Positions 39,317 to 49,239 of a stretch of 64,000 nucleotides of DNA are shown here, one piece after another. Numbering within the stretch: position 1 is the stretch's first letter; every line of letters begins with the position of its first letter. The notes beneath the pieces are model-generated. The model ran no database searches, was not told the origin of the DNA, and saw only the letters and a program-made list of their open reading frames with translations. The DNA comes from Bartonella quintana (GTDB taxonomy: Bacteria; Pseudomonadota; Alphaproteobacteria; Rhizobiales; Rhizobiaceae), in NCBI RefSeq assembly GCF_009936175.1, contig NZ_AP019773.1, forward strand, positions 186,001-250,000, given 5' to 3'. Both the position numbers and the translations under genes were made by a program.

Positions 39317-40873
39317 ATGAGCATATCACATCCAGACACTGTTCTTATCATTGATTTTGGTTCACAAGTTACACAACTTATCGCACGGCGGGTGCGAGCA
39401 ATGGGTGTTTATTGTGAAATTGTTCCTTTTCAATTAGCTTTAGAAGGTGTCAAGCGGCTAAGACCTCAAGCTGTTATTTTATCAGGCAGTCCTTATTCAG
39501 TGATTGATGACGGTTCACCGCGTGCGCCGATGGAAATTTTTGAAATTGGTGTTCCAGTTCTTGGTATTTGTTATGGTGAACAAGTCATGTGTGTTCAGCT
39601 TGGTGGAAAAGTTGAATCAGGACATCGGCGTGAATTTGGACGGGCTTTTTTGGAGGTGCAAGAAAAGAGTGCACTTTTTGATGGTGTATGGGAAAAAGGT
39701 TCCTGTTATCAAGTATGGATGAGTCACGGTGATCATGTGGCAGCTTTACCAGAAGGCTTTCGTGTAATAGGAACATCAAAAGGCGCTCCCTATGCTGCCA
39801 TTGCTGATGAAAAAAGGTGCCTTTATGCAGTGCAGTTTCATCCTGAAGTTGTTCATACACCCGATGGTACAAAACTTTTGCAAAATTTTGTTCATAAAAT
39901 TTCTGGTCTTAAAGACAATTGGTCAATGGCTTCTTATCGTGATCAGGCAATTGCTACGATACGGAAGAAAGTTGGAAAAAGTCGTGTCATCTGTGGTCTT
40001 TCAGGTGGTGTGGATTCATCAGTTGTGGCTGTACTTCTCCATGAAGCAATAGGAGATCAACTGACATGTATTTTGGTAGACCATGGGTTAATGCGCAAAA
40101 ATGAGGCTGAAGAAGTTCTTAAATTATTCCGAGATCATTATAACATCGAGCTTATTCACGTTAATGCTGCTAATATTTTTCTCAATGCTTTAGAAGGTGA
40201 GACAGATCCAGAGAAAAAGCGCAAAATGATTGGCCGCCTTTTTATTGAAGTTTTTGAAGAAGAAACCAAAAAAATAGAAGGTGTAGAATTTTTAGCACAG
40301 GGCACGCTTTATCCAGATGTCATTGAAAGTGTATCAGCTATTGGTGAATCGGTAACAATTAAAAGCCATCATAATGTAGGGGGATTGCCGGAGCGGATGA
40401 ACATGAAACTTGTGGAGCCGTTGCGTGAGCTCTTTAAGGATGAAGTTCGTTCTTTGGGGCGAGAGTTAGGATTGCCGGAGCAGTTTCTTGGCCGTCATCC
40501 TTTTCCAGGGCCCGGTCTTGCAATTCGTTGTCCAGGTGCAGTGACACGTGAAAAATTAGAAATTATACGTGAAGCAGACGCCATTTACCTTGATGAAATC
40601 TGTAAAGCTGGTCTTTATGATGAAATTTGGCAGGCGTTTGTTGTTCTTCTTCCTGTGCAGACTGTCGGTGTTATGGGTGATGGACGCACTTATGAATTTG
40701 TTTGTGCTCTTCGCGCGGTAACATCTGTAGATGGAATGACCGCTGATTTTTATCCCTATGATATGGAATTTTTAAGCAAAACAGCAGCACGTATTATTAA
40801 CGAAGTGAGGGGAATTAATCGGGTTGTTTATGATATAACGTCGAAGCCTCCTGGTACTATTGAATGGGAATGA
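39317..40873 (+). CDS. guaA: GMP synthase (glutamine-hydrolysing) GuaA
   Basis: 518 residues. It converts XMP to GMP using glutamine. The class I glutamine amidotransferase domain (about 1-200) has the catalytic Cys in [10 protein letters not shown] and His/Glu in [13 protein letters not shown]. The ATP-pyrophosphatase P-loop is [15 protein letters not shown], followed by the GMP synthase C-terminal dimerisation domain ([15 protein letters not shown], ...[18 protein letters not shown]). Complete length. Single gene with its own upstream region of about 130 bases. Confidence 0.97.
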   Translation: MSISHPDTVLIIDFGSQVTQLIARRVRAMGVYCEIVPFQLALEGVKRLRPQAVILSGSPYSVIDDGSPRAPMEIFEIGVPVLGICYGEQVMCVQLGGKVESGHRREFGRAFLEVQEKSALFDGVWEKGSCYQVWMSHGDHVAALPEGFRVIGTSKGAPYAAIADEKRCLYAVQFHPEVVHTPDGTKLLQNFVHKISGLKDNWSMASYRDQAIATIRKKVGKSRVICGLSGGVDSSVVAVLLHEAIGDQLTCILVDHGLMRKNEAEEVLKLFRDHYNIELIHVNAANIFLNALEGETDPEKKRKMIGRLFIEVFEEETKKIEGVEFLAQGTLYPDVIESVSAIGESVTIKSHHNVGGLPERMNMKLVEPLRELFKDEVRSLGRELGLPEQFLGRHPFPGPGLAIRCPGAVTREKLEIIREADAIYLDEICKAGLYDEIWQAFVVLLPVQTVGVMGDGRTYEFVCALRAVTSVDGMTADFYPYDMEFLSKTAARIINEVRGINRVVYDITSKPPGTIEWE

Positions 40874-41049
40874 TTGAAATTAAGCAAAGCATTTTAACAA
40901 TAAAGTGCTGTTTAGAATTTGATATTTGGTAGAGTGGACAAAAGGAACCAACTTCTAAAGAAGTTATTGTGTAGGGATGATTCTTAAAAGCTACGATTTC
41001 ATTGTATATGAATCAAGCTTGTTTAAAATTAAAAAGTGTGAAATTTCGT

Positions 41050-41772
41050 ATGTCTGAGAAAAAAATTGTTGCACATCGTGGTGGAGCTCATCTTTATCCT
41101 GAAAATACACTTTCGGCATTTCGTCATGCAATTGCGTTGGGAGTTGATGAAATTGAATGCGATGTTCATCTGCTTAAAAGTGGTGAAGTGGTTGTATTTC
41201 ACGATTTTCATCTCGAGCAACTAGTGGGAAAAAAAGGATATATTCACGATATTGATAATGAAACACGTAAACGACTCTTTGTGAAAGGAAGTACTGAAGC
41301 TCCTCCTTTATTAGAAGAGGTGCTTGATCTTTTGGGAGCAACCAATATTGCGATGCATCTTGAAATCAAAACATGTGGGGAAGTTGAGCGTGAAACGATT
41401 TTATCTCAAAAAGCGCTGGCGTTGATAAAAAACCGAAATTTAGCAGAGCGGGTTTCTGCAATCAGTTTTGATCCTACGAACCTTCGTCCTTTCATTGAAG
41501 CAGGGATAACATCTGGTCCATGTATTGATAGTTTTGAAGGTGATATGCACCGTCATTTTTCTGAGTGGAAACAATTGGGTTATTCTGATCTAAGTTTAGA
41601 TGGCTCTATTGTATCACAAGACTTGATTGAATCTGCGCTTGAACATGGCTTTACTGTGGGGGTATGGACAATCAATGGGAGAGCTCGCCTATCGCATTGG
41701 ATTGATATGCCTGTACATTATATCACAACAGATCAACCTGACCTTGCTTTACAGTTACGTGCACAGAGATAA
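41050..41772 (+). CDS. ugpQ: Glycerophosphodiester phosphodiesterase UgpQ
   Basis: 240 residues from ATG 41050; an in-frame start at 41002 adds a leader not seen in the family. GDPD signatures are IVAHRGGAHLYPENTLSAF, EIECDVHLLKSGEVVVFHD and HLEIKT (metal and catalytic residues), with VGVWTINGRARL near the end. It hydrolyses glycerophosphodiesters to glycerol 3-phosphate and an alcohol. No signal peptide, so it works in the cytoplasm on diesters imported by the ugpBAEC transporter, which faces it convergently. Confidence 0.93.
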   Translation: MSEKKIVAHRGGAHLYPENTLSAFRHAIALGVDEIECDVHLLKSGEVVVFHDFHLEQLVGKKGYIHDIDNETRKRLFVKGSTEAPPLLEEVLDLLGATNIAMHLEIKTCGEVERETILSQKALALIKNRNLAERVSAISFDPTNLRPFIEAGITSGPCIDSFEGDMHRHFSEWKQLGYSDLSLDGSIVSQDLIESALEHGFTVGVWTINGRARLSHWIDMPVHYITTDQPDLALQLRAQR

Positions 41773-41808
41773 AAAGCACACGTCTATAATATAAAAGGCA
41801 CGATATAT

Positions 41809-41832
41809 CCTAACAAAAACGAAGTTGTTAGG
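41809..41832. terminator. Hairpin between convergent ugpQ and ugpC
   Basis: An 8-bp perfect stem (CCTAACAA at 41809-41816, TTGTTAGG at 41825-41832) with an 8-base loop lies between the convergent gene ends. No T tract follows; it is a possible weak terminator. Confidence 0.4.
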
Positions 41833-41885
41833 AGAAAGTGAGAGGTATTTATTGATGATGCTTGTAAGGTGAAAATTTGCACTAT

Positions 41886-42938
41886 TTACTTATTGCTTTT
41901 ACGTTTTCCAGTGGTTTTATTAAAAGTATGAAAATTTTGATGAGGGACAGTAAAGCTTAGTTTTTTACCATAATCGTTTGTAAGGCGCTCTTTTATTTCA
42001 ATGGTAAAAATAGTCTCATTCCAACGTGTTAAAACATGGCATCCTGTTCCAATAGGTTTGATAAGCTCAATTTGTGTGTGAAAGACAGGTCCTTTGTCTG
42101 GATATTCGCCCAATAAGATTACCTCTGGCCTGAATGCCAAAAGATCAGTTTCTTTATTATAAGAAAATGAATAACCTAAATGTTGCTCTAGTATTTTGCG
42201 ATCAAGAAAATTCATAGGGGGAGACCCTATAAAATCAGCAACAAATGTTGTTTCTGGGGTATCGTAAATTTCGATTGGGGTCCCAATTTGCTCGATAGCT
42301 CCTTTATTTATAACGGCTATTCTATCAGCTAATGTCATGGCTTCTAGTTGATCATGGGTAACATACAGGCTGGTTGTTCCTAATGAGCGCTGTAGTGTTT
42401 TAATCTCAATACACATTTGAGCACGTAATTTTGCATCAAGATTTGAGAGAGGTTCATCAAAGAGAAAGACACGTGGTTGACGTACAATAACACGTCCCAT
42501 TGCAACACGTTGGCGTTGTCCTCCTGATAATTGTCGTGGTTTACGATCGAGAAATGACTCTATCTCCAAAAGCTTTGCAGCATGCGTGATACGCCTATTT
42601 ATTTCGTCCTTAGGTGTTTTACGATTTTTGAGACCATATTCTAAGTTTCCACGAACTGTCATATGGGGATAAAGAGCGTAATTTTGAAAAACCATAGCAA
42701 TGTCGCGATCAGCTGGTTCACGATCATTAATACGCTCATCATCAATATAGAGTTCACCTGAAGTAACTTGCTCTAATCCTGCAATGATGCGTAATAAAGT
42801 TGACTTACCACATCCTGAAGGACCGACAAGGACAAGAAGCTCACTATCGGCAACAGTTAAGTTTAAATCGTCAATGACCAGAATGCCGTTTTCATATTGT
42901 TTTTTTATATTTGATAACTGGATTATGGCCACAGTCAT
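41886..42938 (-). CDS. ugpC: sn-Glycerol-3-phosphate import ATP-binding protein UgpC
   Basis: A 350-residue ABC ATPase of the CUT1 family. Walker A is [14 protein letters not shown], signature [17 protein letters not shown], Walker [20 protein letters not shown], switch His in [16 protein letters not shown]. The C-terminal ~110 residues are the TOBE/regulatory domain typical of MalK/UgpC ([23 protein letters not shown]). It energises glycerol-3-phosphate and glycerophosphodiester uptake. Its ATG overlaps the ugpE stop in an ATGA arrangement, indicating translational coupling. Confidence 0.94.
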   Translation of the reverse strand: MTVAIIQLSNIKKQYENGILVIDDLNLTVADSELLVLVGPSGCGKSTLLRIIAGLEQVTSGELYIDDERINDREPADRDIAMVFQNYALYPHMTVRGNLEYGLKNRKTPKDEINRRITHAAKLLEIESFLDRKPRQLSGGQRQRVAMGRVIVRQPRVFLFDEPLSNLDAKLRAQMCIEIKTLQRSLGTTSLYVTHDQLEAMTLADRIAVINKGAIEQIGTPIEIYDTPETTFVADFIGSPPMNFLDRKILEQHLGYSFSYNKETDLLAFRPEVILLGEYPDKGPVFHTQIELIKPIGTGCHVLTRWNETIFTIEIKERLTNDYGKKLSFTVPHQNFHTFNKTTGKRKSNK

Positions 42939-43786
42939 TTCTCCGTTTCAATAAGACCTTTGATAAAAAGCCGCTGCATGCAGATGACAACAAGAACAGG
43001 TGGCACCATGGCGACGACCGATACTGCCATGAGTATATTCCATTTAGGATCATGTTGAAGTGATTCTACGATAAGTTGTTTGAGAATAATAAGAATAGTT
43101 TGATGATTTTGATCAGTTGTAACTATGAGAGGCCAGAGATATTGTATCCATCCATAAATGAACATAATGATAAATAAAGCCGCAATATTGCTTTTGCTAA
43201 GAGGGAGAAGAATATCTTTAAAAAATTTAAATGATCCTGCACCATCAACACGAGCAGCTTCTAAGAGTTCATCAGGAACAGTCAAAAAAAACTGGCGAAA
43301 TAAAAATGTAGCAGTTGCGGATGCAATAAGTGGAATAATCATCCCGCCATAGGTGTTTATCATGCCTAATTGTGCGACCACTGCATACGTTGGAATAATA
43401 CGAACTTCGATAGGCAGCATCAGTGTGATAAAAATGAGGGCAAAAGCAGTTTTGCGAAAAGGGAAGCGCATGTAGACAATTGCATAAGCAGACAAGAGTG
43501 AAATAATAATTTTTCCAATACTAATGCCAAGTGCCATAATGAGCGAATTCATTAAGAGTGGCCAGAGATTGGGCAGACCAAGCTGCACAAGATCATCGCC
43601 AAAGATTGTTTTATAGTTTTCCAATGCATACTTTCCCGGTAAAAGGGGAAGTGTTCCTGAGTTAAATGCTGCTGAACTATGGGTTGATGCAATGATAGCA
43701 ACATAAACTGGAAAACAGATAATAAAAATGCCAATAATAAGGGTGATATGGGTTAGAAATTTCAAAATAGGGCGATTTTCAACCAT
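42935..43786 (-). CDS. ugpE: sn-Glycerol-3-phosphate ABC permease UgpE
   Basis: 283 residues from ATG 43786, preceded by AGGAAG; a longer frame to 43819 would overlap ugpA. About six membrane segments. The EAA loop that contacts UgpC is [32 protein letters not shown]. Typical start [14 protein letters not shown], as in alphaproteobacterial UgpE. It forms the channel with UgpA. It lies 10 bases after ugpA and overlaps ugpC by four. Confidence 0.94.
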   Translation of the reverse strand: MVENRPILKFLTHITLIIGIFIICFPVYVAIIASTHSSAAFNSGTLPLLPGKYALENYKTIFGDDLVQLGLPNLWPLLMNSLIMALGISIGKIIISLLSAYAIVYMRFPFRKTAFALIFITLMLPIEVRIIPTYAVVAQLGMINTYGGMIIPLIASATATFLFRQFFLTVPDELLEAARVDGAGSFKFFKDILLPLSKSNIAALFIIMFIYGWIQYLWPLIVTTDQNHQTILIILKQLIVESLQHDPKWNILMAVSVVAMVPPVLVVICMQRLFIKGLIETEK

Positions 43787-43796
43787 TATTTTCTTC

Positions 43797-44681
43797 CTAA
43801 TATTGTACGTGGCGTTCAATCCAGCGGAACTGAATAAACGTTAAGACAATAACCATCAACATTAATATTGTTGATTGTGCTGCTGATGCGCCGATTATTT
43901 GGTTTTTAAAACCATCGTCATACACTTTATAGACAAGAGTATTTGTTGCACCCGCAGGACCTCCAGAGGTTATGTTATCAATAATGCCAAATGTATCAAA
44001 CATAACATATTGGATATTGACGATAAGAAGAAAGAAGGTAGTCGGTGAAATTTGCGGAAAAACTACGGTCCAAAATCGTTTAAAAGGGCCAGCACCATCA
44101 ATCGCGGCTGCCTCTATTTGGGAACGTGGAACAGATTGGAGACCAGCAAGAAAAAAGAGAAAATTATAGGAAATTTGTTTCCAGCTGGCTGCAATTACAA
44201 TAAGGATCATTGCTTGAATGCCATTAATACGATAATTCCATGTGATACCTATTTTTTGAAAAACAAAAGGGACGATTCCGATGGTTGGGTGAAAGATAAA
44301 TAACCATAATATGCCTGCCAATACTGGAGCAACAGCATAGGGCCAGAGCAAAAGCGTTGTGTAGGCCTTTTTTGCGCGGATGACACGATCAACACAGACA
44401 GCCAAAAGAAGTGATATCGTCATTGAAACGACAGTTACCGAAATGGAAAATACTGCGGTTATGAGAAGTGATTTTAGATAAGCAGGATCAGAGAGAATTG
44501 TCAGATAATTTTCAAGACCAATAAAGGTTGTGATAAAGCCAAAGGGATCTTCACGCTCGAAAGATGATTTTATTGACTGGACAGCAGGCCAGAAGAAAAA
44601 CAAAAAAGTCACAATGAGCTGAGGAAAAAGCAGCCAGTAAGGAAGCAGATTATTTTTGAAATATGCATGTTTTTCTTGCAT
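43797..44681 (-). CDS. ugpA: sn-Glycerol-3-phosphate ABC permease UgpA
   Basis: 294 residues from ATG 44681. The first 22 codons of the longer open frame (to 44747) run through the terminator region and are unlikely to be used. Six membrane segments are seen, with the EAA motif QIEAAAIDGAGPFKRFWTVVFPQISPTTF and the family-typical start KNNLLPYWLLFPQLIVTFLFF. It pairs with UgpE in the inner membrane. A 110-base gap containing a hairpin separates it from ugpB. Confidence 0.94.
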   Translation of the reverse strand: MQEKHAYFKNNLLPYWLLFPQLIVTFLFFFWPAVQSIKSSFEREDPFGFITTFIGLENYLTILSDPAYLKSLLITAVFSISVTVVSMTISLLLAVCVDRVIRAKKAYTTLLLWPYAVAPVLAGILWLFIFHPTIGIVPFVFQKIGITWNYRINGIQAMILIVIAASWKQISYNFLFFLAGLQSVPRSQIEAAAIDGAGPFKRFWTVVFPQISPTTFFLLIVNIQYVMFDTFGIIDNITSGGPAGATNTLVYKVYDDGFKNQIIGASAAQSTILMLMVIVLTFIQFRWIERHVQY

Positions 44682-44737
44682 TCGTAGAGCTCTCTTTAAA
44701 CAGCGAGACTTTAGAAAGGTGAACAAAAAAGAATTGA

Positions 44738-44765
44738 AAAAACTCAACTGTTTGGTTGAGTTTTT
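44738..44765 (-). terminator. Hairpin with T tract between ugpB and ugpA
   Basis: A perfect 11-bp inverted repeat (44738-44748 with 44755-44765), 6-base loop. On the minus strand the stem ends in a run of T, making an intrinsic terminator 27 bases after the ugpB stop. It probably lets through only part of the transcripts, so the binding protein is made in excess over the membrane part. It could also work on the plus strand. Confidence 0.7.
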
Positions 44766-44791
44766 GATCTTTAACGATAATAATGAAACCC

Positions 44792-46117
44792 TTAATGATT
44801 AGCTTTCTCAAATTCACGTAGAAGCTTATTTCCACGTTTAACAGTTGCATCTAATCCATCTTTTGGTGTTTTTGAGCCACTAAGAACAGCTTCTAGTTCT
44901 TGATCAAGCATGGAACGAATTTGCGGTAAATTACCAAATCTTATGCCCTTTGAGTTAACAGTTGGGGGGTTGAGAGTGATCTGTTTAATAGCAATATCTG
45001 CACCAACATTTTTATCGTAGTAATGCTGTTCTTTGCTCAGTTCGTAAGCAGCCTTTGTGGTTGGAAGGTAACCTGTTGTCTGATGCCACTTAGCTTGATT
45101 ATCGGCTTTCGAGATAAATTTAAGAAAAGCGGCTGCACCTGCATATTCTTCTGGGGTATGACCTTTCAAAGCCCAAATAGAGGCGCCACCAATAATTGAA
45201 TTTTGTGGAGCACCTTCTACGTCATCATAGTAGGGCAACATACCAAATCCAACATTAAATTGTGCTTCAGAAAGGATTCCCGCACGCGATCCTGAAGATT
45301 GCAAAAAGATTGCACAATTTTGTGTCATAAACATTGGTGTTGCATCTAATGCTCCGGCAGGGCCAGCATAGCGGAAAATACCTTGATCAGACCACCTTTT
45401 AAGATCGGTCCACATACGCACTTGTAAAGGCCCATTAAAGGTAAGCTCTGCATCAAGACCGCTAAAGCCATTTTCTTTCGTTCCAAAAGGAATATTGTGC
45501 AATGCTGAAAAATTTTCTATACCAATCCATTGAGATGCGTAAGCCATTGTAAAACCACAGCTTGCTGTTTTAGTTTCGAGAATTTTTTTGGAGAAATTTT
45601 CGATATCTTGCCATGTTTTCGGTGGCTGTTCTGGCTCAAGTCCTGCTTTCTTAAAGATATCTTTATTATAATAAAGGATTGGTGTTGAAATGTTGAAAGG
45701 CATAGACAGCATTCGTCCTTGAACATCGGAGTAATAACTACTAATAGCAGGAAAATAATCTGTAGGATCGAATTCTTGTTTTGTATCTGCCATAAGTTGA
45801 TAAATGGGATAAACAGCACCTTTTGCAGCCATCATAGTTCCAGTGCCAACTTCATAGATTTGAACGAGAACTGGTTGTTGCTTTCCGCGAAATGCCGAAA
45901 TAAGTGAGATCATGCCTTCTTCATATTCACCACGAAATGAAGGAACAACTTTATACTCAGATTGACTGGCATTAAAGTCGTTAATAAGTCTTTCAGTTTG
46001 TTTTCCTAGTTCGCCACTCATAGAATGCCAAAAGCTAATTTTTGTTTGCGCAAAACTCGCTGTTGTCATGCTAATAGCAACCGTAAATGCTGCTATAGAA
46101 AGATAAAAACGACTCAT
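44792..46117 (-). CDS. ugpB: sn-Glycerol-3-phosphate binding protein UgpB
   Basis: 441 residues with a signal peptide (SIAAFTVAISMTTASFAQ) and a family 1 extracellular solute-binding fold. Typical UgpB pieces are ISFWHSMSGELGKQTERLINDFNAS, YEVGTGTMMAAKGAVYPIYQL, MPFNISTPILYYNKDIFKKAG, GASIWALKGHTPEEYAGAAAFLKF and TTGYLPTTKAAYEL. It is periplasmic and delivers glycerol 3-phosphate or its diesters to UgpAE. First gene of the ugpBAEC operon, with a promoter candidate about 75-100 bases upstream. Confidence 0.95.
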   Translation of the reverse strand: MSRFYLSIAAFTVAISMTTASFAQTKISFWHSMSGELGKQTERLINDFNASQSEYKVVPSFRGEYEEGMISLISAFRGKQQPVLVQIYEVGTGTMMAAKGAVYPIYQLMADTKQEFDPTDYFPAISSYYSDVQGRMLSMPFNISTPILYYNKDIFKKAGLEPEQPPKTWQDIENFSKKILETKTASCGFTMAYASQWIGIENFSALHNIPFGTKENGFSGLDAELTFNGPLQVRMWTDLKRWSDQGIFRYAGPAGALDATPMFMTQNCAIFLQSSGSRAGILSEAQFNVGFGMLPYYDDVEGAPQNSIIGGASIWALKGHTPEEYAGAAAFLKFISKADNQAKWHQTTGYLPTTKAAYELSKEQHYYDKNVGADIAIKQITLNPPTVNSKGIRFGNLPQIRSMLDQELEAVLSGSKTPKDGLDATVKRGNKLLREFEKANH

Positions 46118-46493
46118 GGTTCATCCTTTCTGAAATGATAGTATTACACATGAATATCCCATGACGGTTTTATTCCAGAAATATGTTGGTTCATTTAAAC
46201 AGGAACCACCAAAAGGTCAAACGAATTTGTTTAGACTTATCAGTTTTTCCTTTTTGATAGCTATCATGTATTGACGAGATTATTGTAATAATAAAAAAGA
46301 AAATAGTTAAAACGAGAAGAGCTAGAAGAGCAACACAAGGGTGCAAACACTAAGTATCATTTAACTGGAAAGTTGTTATTTCGAGTTTACAGTTTTTAAG
46401 AGGATGCTGTTTAGTTGTTGTATATTTATCTTGTAACTTTTAAAGATAGTTTTAAGATAGATAGTTTGTTTCACATTTCTATAATGATGTGCC
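46118..46493. other. Intergenic region upstream of ugpB
   Basis: About 375 bases between the ugpB start and the end of the metal-binding protein gene. Besides the promoter candidate at 46192-46220 I see no convincing PhoB box and no gene. Confidence 0.4.
46192..46220 (-). promoter_or_regulatory. Candidate promoter of the ugpBAEC operon
   Basis: On the minus strand TTGACC (46220-46215) and TAAATG (46197-46192) are separated by exactly 17 bases, about 75 bases before the ugpB start. The -35 element is close to consensus, the -10 element moderate. Confidence 0.4.
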
Positions 46494-47420
46494 TTAGTGC
46501 TTTGTTATTGCATCGATGATAGTATTAACATTATGTTCCATCATATCGAGATAAGTTGCAGCGGGGCCATTTTTGTTCGATAATGCATCAGAGTACAGTG
46601 TTCCACCAATTTTTAAACCTGTTTCTTTTGAAATTTGTTTTATGAGGCGGGGATTCGAGATATTTTCAACGAACAGTGCAGCTGCTTTATTGGTTTTAAT
46701 TTGGTTGATAAGTTTGGCCACATCGGCTGCAGTGGCTTCAGCTTCTGGTGAAGCACTTTGGGGTGCAAGAATAGTGAAACCATATTCTTGGGCAAAATAA
46801 CCAAAGGCGTTATGAGACGTGATAATAATACGTCTATTTTTTGGGATGGTAGCAATCTTTGTTTTAAGTATTTCTTGTGTTTCTTTAAGCTTTTGAATGT
46901 AGGCGTTGGCATTTTTTCTGTAATTTGCACAGGATTGTTGATCGATTTTACAAAAAGCAGTAGCGATATTTTTGACATAAATTTCAACATTAGGGATAGT
47001 TTGCCAAGCATGTGGATCAATACTGCTGTGGTGATGATGTTGTTCGACTCCATGTCCTTGATTTTTAATTTCGAGAGGAAGGATATTGGCACTAACTTCG
47101 ACAAGAAGTGCTTTTGTGCCGCTTGCCGTGATAAGTCGGTCAATGAAACCTTCTAAGTGAAGGCCGTTGATGAAAATAATATGGGCATTTTTAAGAGCTT
47201 GGGCGTCACGGGGGATAGGTTCATAAATGTGGGTGTTAGCATTAAGGCCGACAAGAGTGGTTATCGAAATATGATCGCCTCCTACATTTTTTACCAAATC
47301 TGCAAGAATAGAAAAGCTGGCGACAACCCTGATTTTATTATGCGCAAAAGCAGAAAATGGAGAAAGAGCAGGACCCAAGAGAGCTCCAAGCAAAATAACT
47401 TGTTGAATAATTTTAGACAC
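46494..47420 (-). CDS. Zinc/manganese ABC transporter substrate-binding protein (ZnuA/TroA-like)
   Basis: 308 residues from GTG 47420 with AAGGAA upstream. A signal peptide (LLGALLGPALSPFSAFAH) precedes a cluster A-I metal-binding fold: HIYEPIPRDAQAL (His ligand), a short His-rich loop (HGVEQHHHHSSIDPHAW), TSHNAFGYFAQEYGF and LFVENISNPRLIK with a conserved acidic ligand (YSDALS). The short His loop leaves zinc or manganese open. It captures the metal in the periplasm. Last gene of the three-gene importer, nine bases after the permease. Confidence 0.9.
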   Translation of the reverse strand: MSKIIQQVILLGALLGPALSPFSAFAHNKIRVVASFSILADLVKNVGGDHISITTLVGLNANTHIYEPIPRDAQALKNAHIIFINGLHLEGFIDRLITASGTKALLVEVSANILPLEIKNQGHGVEQHHHHSSIDPHAWQTIPNVEIYVKNIATAFCKIDQQSCANYRKNANAYIQKLKETQEILKTKIATIPKNRRIIITSHNAFGYFAQEYGFTILAPQSASPEAEATAADVAKLINQIKTNKAAALFVENISNPRLIKQISKETGLKIGGTLYSDALSNKNGPAATYLDMMEHNVNTIIDAITKH

Positions 47421-47429
47421 ATTATTTCC

Positions 47430-48302
47430 TTAAGGTGAAGGGGACGTATAAAAGAGGCAAGGAAACCGCGCCGCAATAAAACCGCGCGGACTTATAAGGC
47501 AGGAAAGAAGATAAATAAACCCTGCAGCAATAATGATAGCAGGGCCGGAGGGAAGTGACAGATGAAAAGAAAGCAGTAATCCACATATGCTAGCAATGAT
47601 CCCCAAAAGAGTGGAGAGTATGCAGATAGAGCCCAGACGCGAAAGCCAAAAACGGGCTGTAATGGCTGGAATCATCATAATGCCAACGGAGAGTAATGTT
47701 CCTAGTGATTGGAAACCGCCAACCAGATTCAATACTACAAGTCCAAGCAATGATATATGAACATATTTACTCAATGAAGAGAGTGATTTAAAAAAGAGAG
47801 GGTCAAAGCTTTCTACTACGAGAGCACGCCAGAAAATGCAGAGACTGCCCACTGTGGTCAGCATTATAATGGTGATCAACCAAAGGGCTTGTGTATCAAG
47901 TGCAAGCACAGAGCCAAATAAGAGATGAAGCAAACCAATTGTTGAGTCTTTAAGTGAAACAAGAATAACACCTGCCGCGAGTGCTATGAGATAAAAGACT
48001 GTCATTGATGCGTCTTCTTTTTGGAGGCTACTTCGTGAAATCAAGGCGGTTGCTAAAGCAACAATGATGCCAGCTAAAATGCCTCCAAGTGTCATAGATA
48101 TGAGGGAGAAGCCACAAAAAAGAAAAGCAGCTGCAACACCAGGAAGGATGGCATGGGATATAGCATCTCCTGTTAGACTCATTCCACGTAGCATCAAAAA
48201 TACGCCAATGGGACAGGCGCTGACGGATAGAAGAATAGAACCGATAAGAGCATTTTGCATAAATTGGAAATCAACGAAGGGTGCAAGAAAAAATGTGTAC
48301 AC
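47430..48302 (-). CDS. Zinc/manganese ABC transporter permease (ZnuB-like)
   Basis: 290 residues from a GTG at 48302. An ABC-3 family permease with eight or so hydrophobic segments and the motifs MLRGMSLTGDAISHAILPGVA, LIALAAGVILVSLKD and SLGTLLSVGIMMIPAITARF. It forms the membrane channel of the metal importer. Only three bases separate it from the ATPase gene upstream, so it is translated from the same mRNA. Confidence 0.92.
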   Translation of the reverse strand: MYTFFLAPFVDFQFMQNALIGSILLSVSACPIGVFLMLRGMSLTGDAISHAILPGVAAAFLFCGFSLISMTLGGILAGIIVALATALISRSSLQKEDASMTVFYLIALAAGVILVSLKDSTIGLLHLLFGSVLALDTQALWLITIIMLTTVGSLCIFWRALVVESFDPLFFKSLSSLSKYVHISLLGLVVLNLVGGFQSLGTLLSVGIMMIPAITARFWLSRLGSICILSTLLGIIASICGLLLSFHLSLPSGPAIIIAAGFIYLLSCLISPRGFIAARFPCLFYTSPSP

Positions 48303-48305
48303 GTA

Positions 48306-49058
48306 TTATAACCAAATAGAGCGAGAATCATTGATAGAAAAATATTGGTTTAGCGCACTCGTACGGAAAGAGTTTGTTGTGAGAGGTCGAGTAACGGGGT
48401 GAATAGTTTCATTGAAAAATTGTGTTGTTTTTCCATAAAAAGCGTTTTGTTTATCAATTTGAATTATTTGGGGAAAATGTTTTTGCACGATGAGGGGATC
48501 ATGGAGTGCTGTAAGAATTGTTCGTCCTTGCTGTTGCCAATGTGTGATTAACGCAAGAAGGTCTTTTTGAGTATTACGATCTACGCCATTGAATGGTTCA
48601 TCGAGTAAGATAATATCGGCATCTTGTACAATGATACGTGCAAAAAGGGCACGTTGTAATTGGCCACTTGAGAGCGTGTCAAGTGAACGAGTGGCAAGTG
48701 CCGTGAGCCCAACCATTTCAAGTGCATTTTGAATTTTAGAGTAATAAGGGCGCTGGTTTTTCCACAATCCACAAAAGGACCACAATCCCGTTTTTATAAG
48801 TGCTCTCACATCAATTGGAAATGTTCGGTCAATATCACATTGTTGAGCGAGATAAGCAATCCGACTTTTCTTCGGTTTTGTAATTTTACCTCTGATAGGC
48901 TTGATCAATCCAGCGATAGCTTTCAGCAGTGTAGATTTTCCAGCACCATTATCACCCGTTATTGCAACCAATGAACCAGTTTTTAATTTTGCTGAAAAGT
49001 TTTTTATTGCTACCCTGTTTACATAGCCTAATGTTGCATTATCAAAATGCAGACTCAT
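48306..49058 (-). CDS. Zinc/manganese ABC transporter ATP-binding protein (ZnuC-like)
   Basis: 250 residues from ATG 49058, preceded by TAGGA; an in-frame ATG at 49070 is the alternative. Walker A AITGDNGAGKSTLLKAIAG, signature LSSGQLQRALFARIIV, Walker B IILLDEPFNGVD, switch His TALHDP. It drives import through the permease. It is the promoter-proximal gene of the operon, and a Zur-like palindrome lies about 35-50 bases upstream. The gene order ATPase-permease-binding protein all on one strand indicates one operon. Confidence 0.92.
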   Translation of the reverse strand: MSLHFDNATLGYVNRVAIKNFSAKLKTGSLVAITGDNGAGKSTLLKAIAGLIKPIRGKITKPKKSRIAYLAQQCDIDRTFPIDVRALIKTGLWSFCGLWKNQRPYYSKIQNALEMVGLTALATRSLDTLSSGQLQRALFARIIVQDADIILLDEPFNGVDRNTQKDLLALITHWQQQGRTILTALHDPLIVQKHFPQIIQIDKQNAFYGKTTQFFNETIHPVTRPLTTNSFRTSALNQYFSINDSRSIWL

Positions 49059-49091
49059 AATTCCTACCATCTTTATTATTTATCTTGAAAA

Positions 49092-49109
49092 GTTATGTAA
49101 TAATATAAC
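49092..49109 (-). promoter_or_regulatory. Zur-like operator upstream of the metal importer
   Basis: An imperfect 18-base palindrome with outer arms GTTAT and ATAAC (14 of 18 positions symmetric) lies about 35 bases before the first importer gene. Zur boxes in proteobacteria have a GTTATA-TATAAC core, so zinc-dependent repression by a Zur-type protein is likely. Fur-family regulators with similar AT-rich boxes cannot be excluded. Confidence 0.55.
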
Positions 49110-49202
49110 ATTTGTCAACAAAAATATTATTACAGTTTTTAGGGAGCTGAGTATCTCAGTGGGAAGATCGTGGAAAATTCGAAATAATGATTGAATTTTC
49201 CT

Positions 49203-49239
49203 TGACGAAAGAGAGAGTGTGTATACTATATATAGTATT
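49203..49239 (+). promoter_or_regulatory. Promoter-like element with NrdR-box-like palindrome
   Basis: TTGACG (49203-49208) and an ACTATA about 17 bases later look like a sigma-70 promoter. The -10 region falls in a perfect 16-base palindrome, 49223-49238 (ATACTATATATAGTAT), close to the NrdR box core. It faces nrdHIEF but is about 510 bases before nrdH. I did not find the second box that normally accompanies NrdR sites. Confidence 0.5.
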
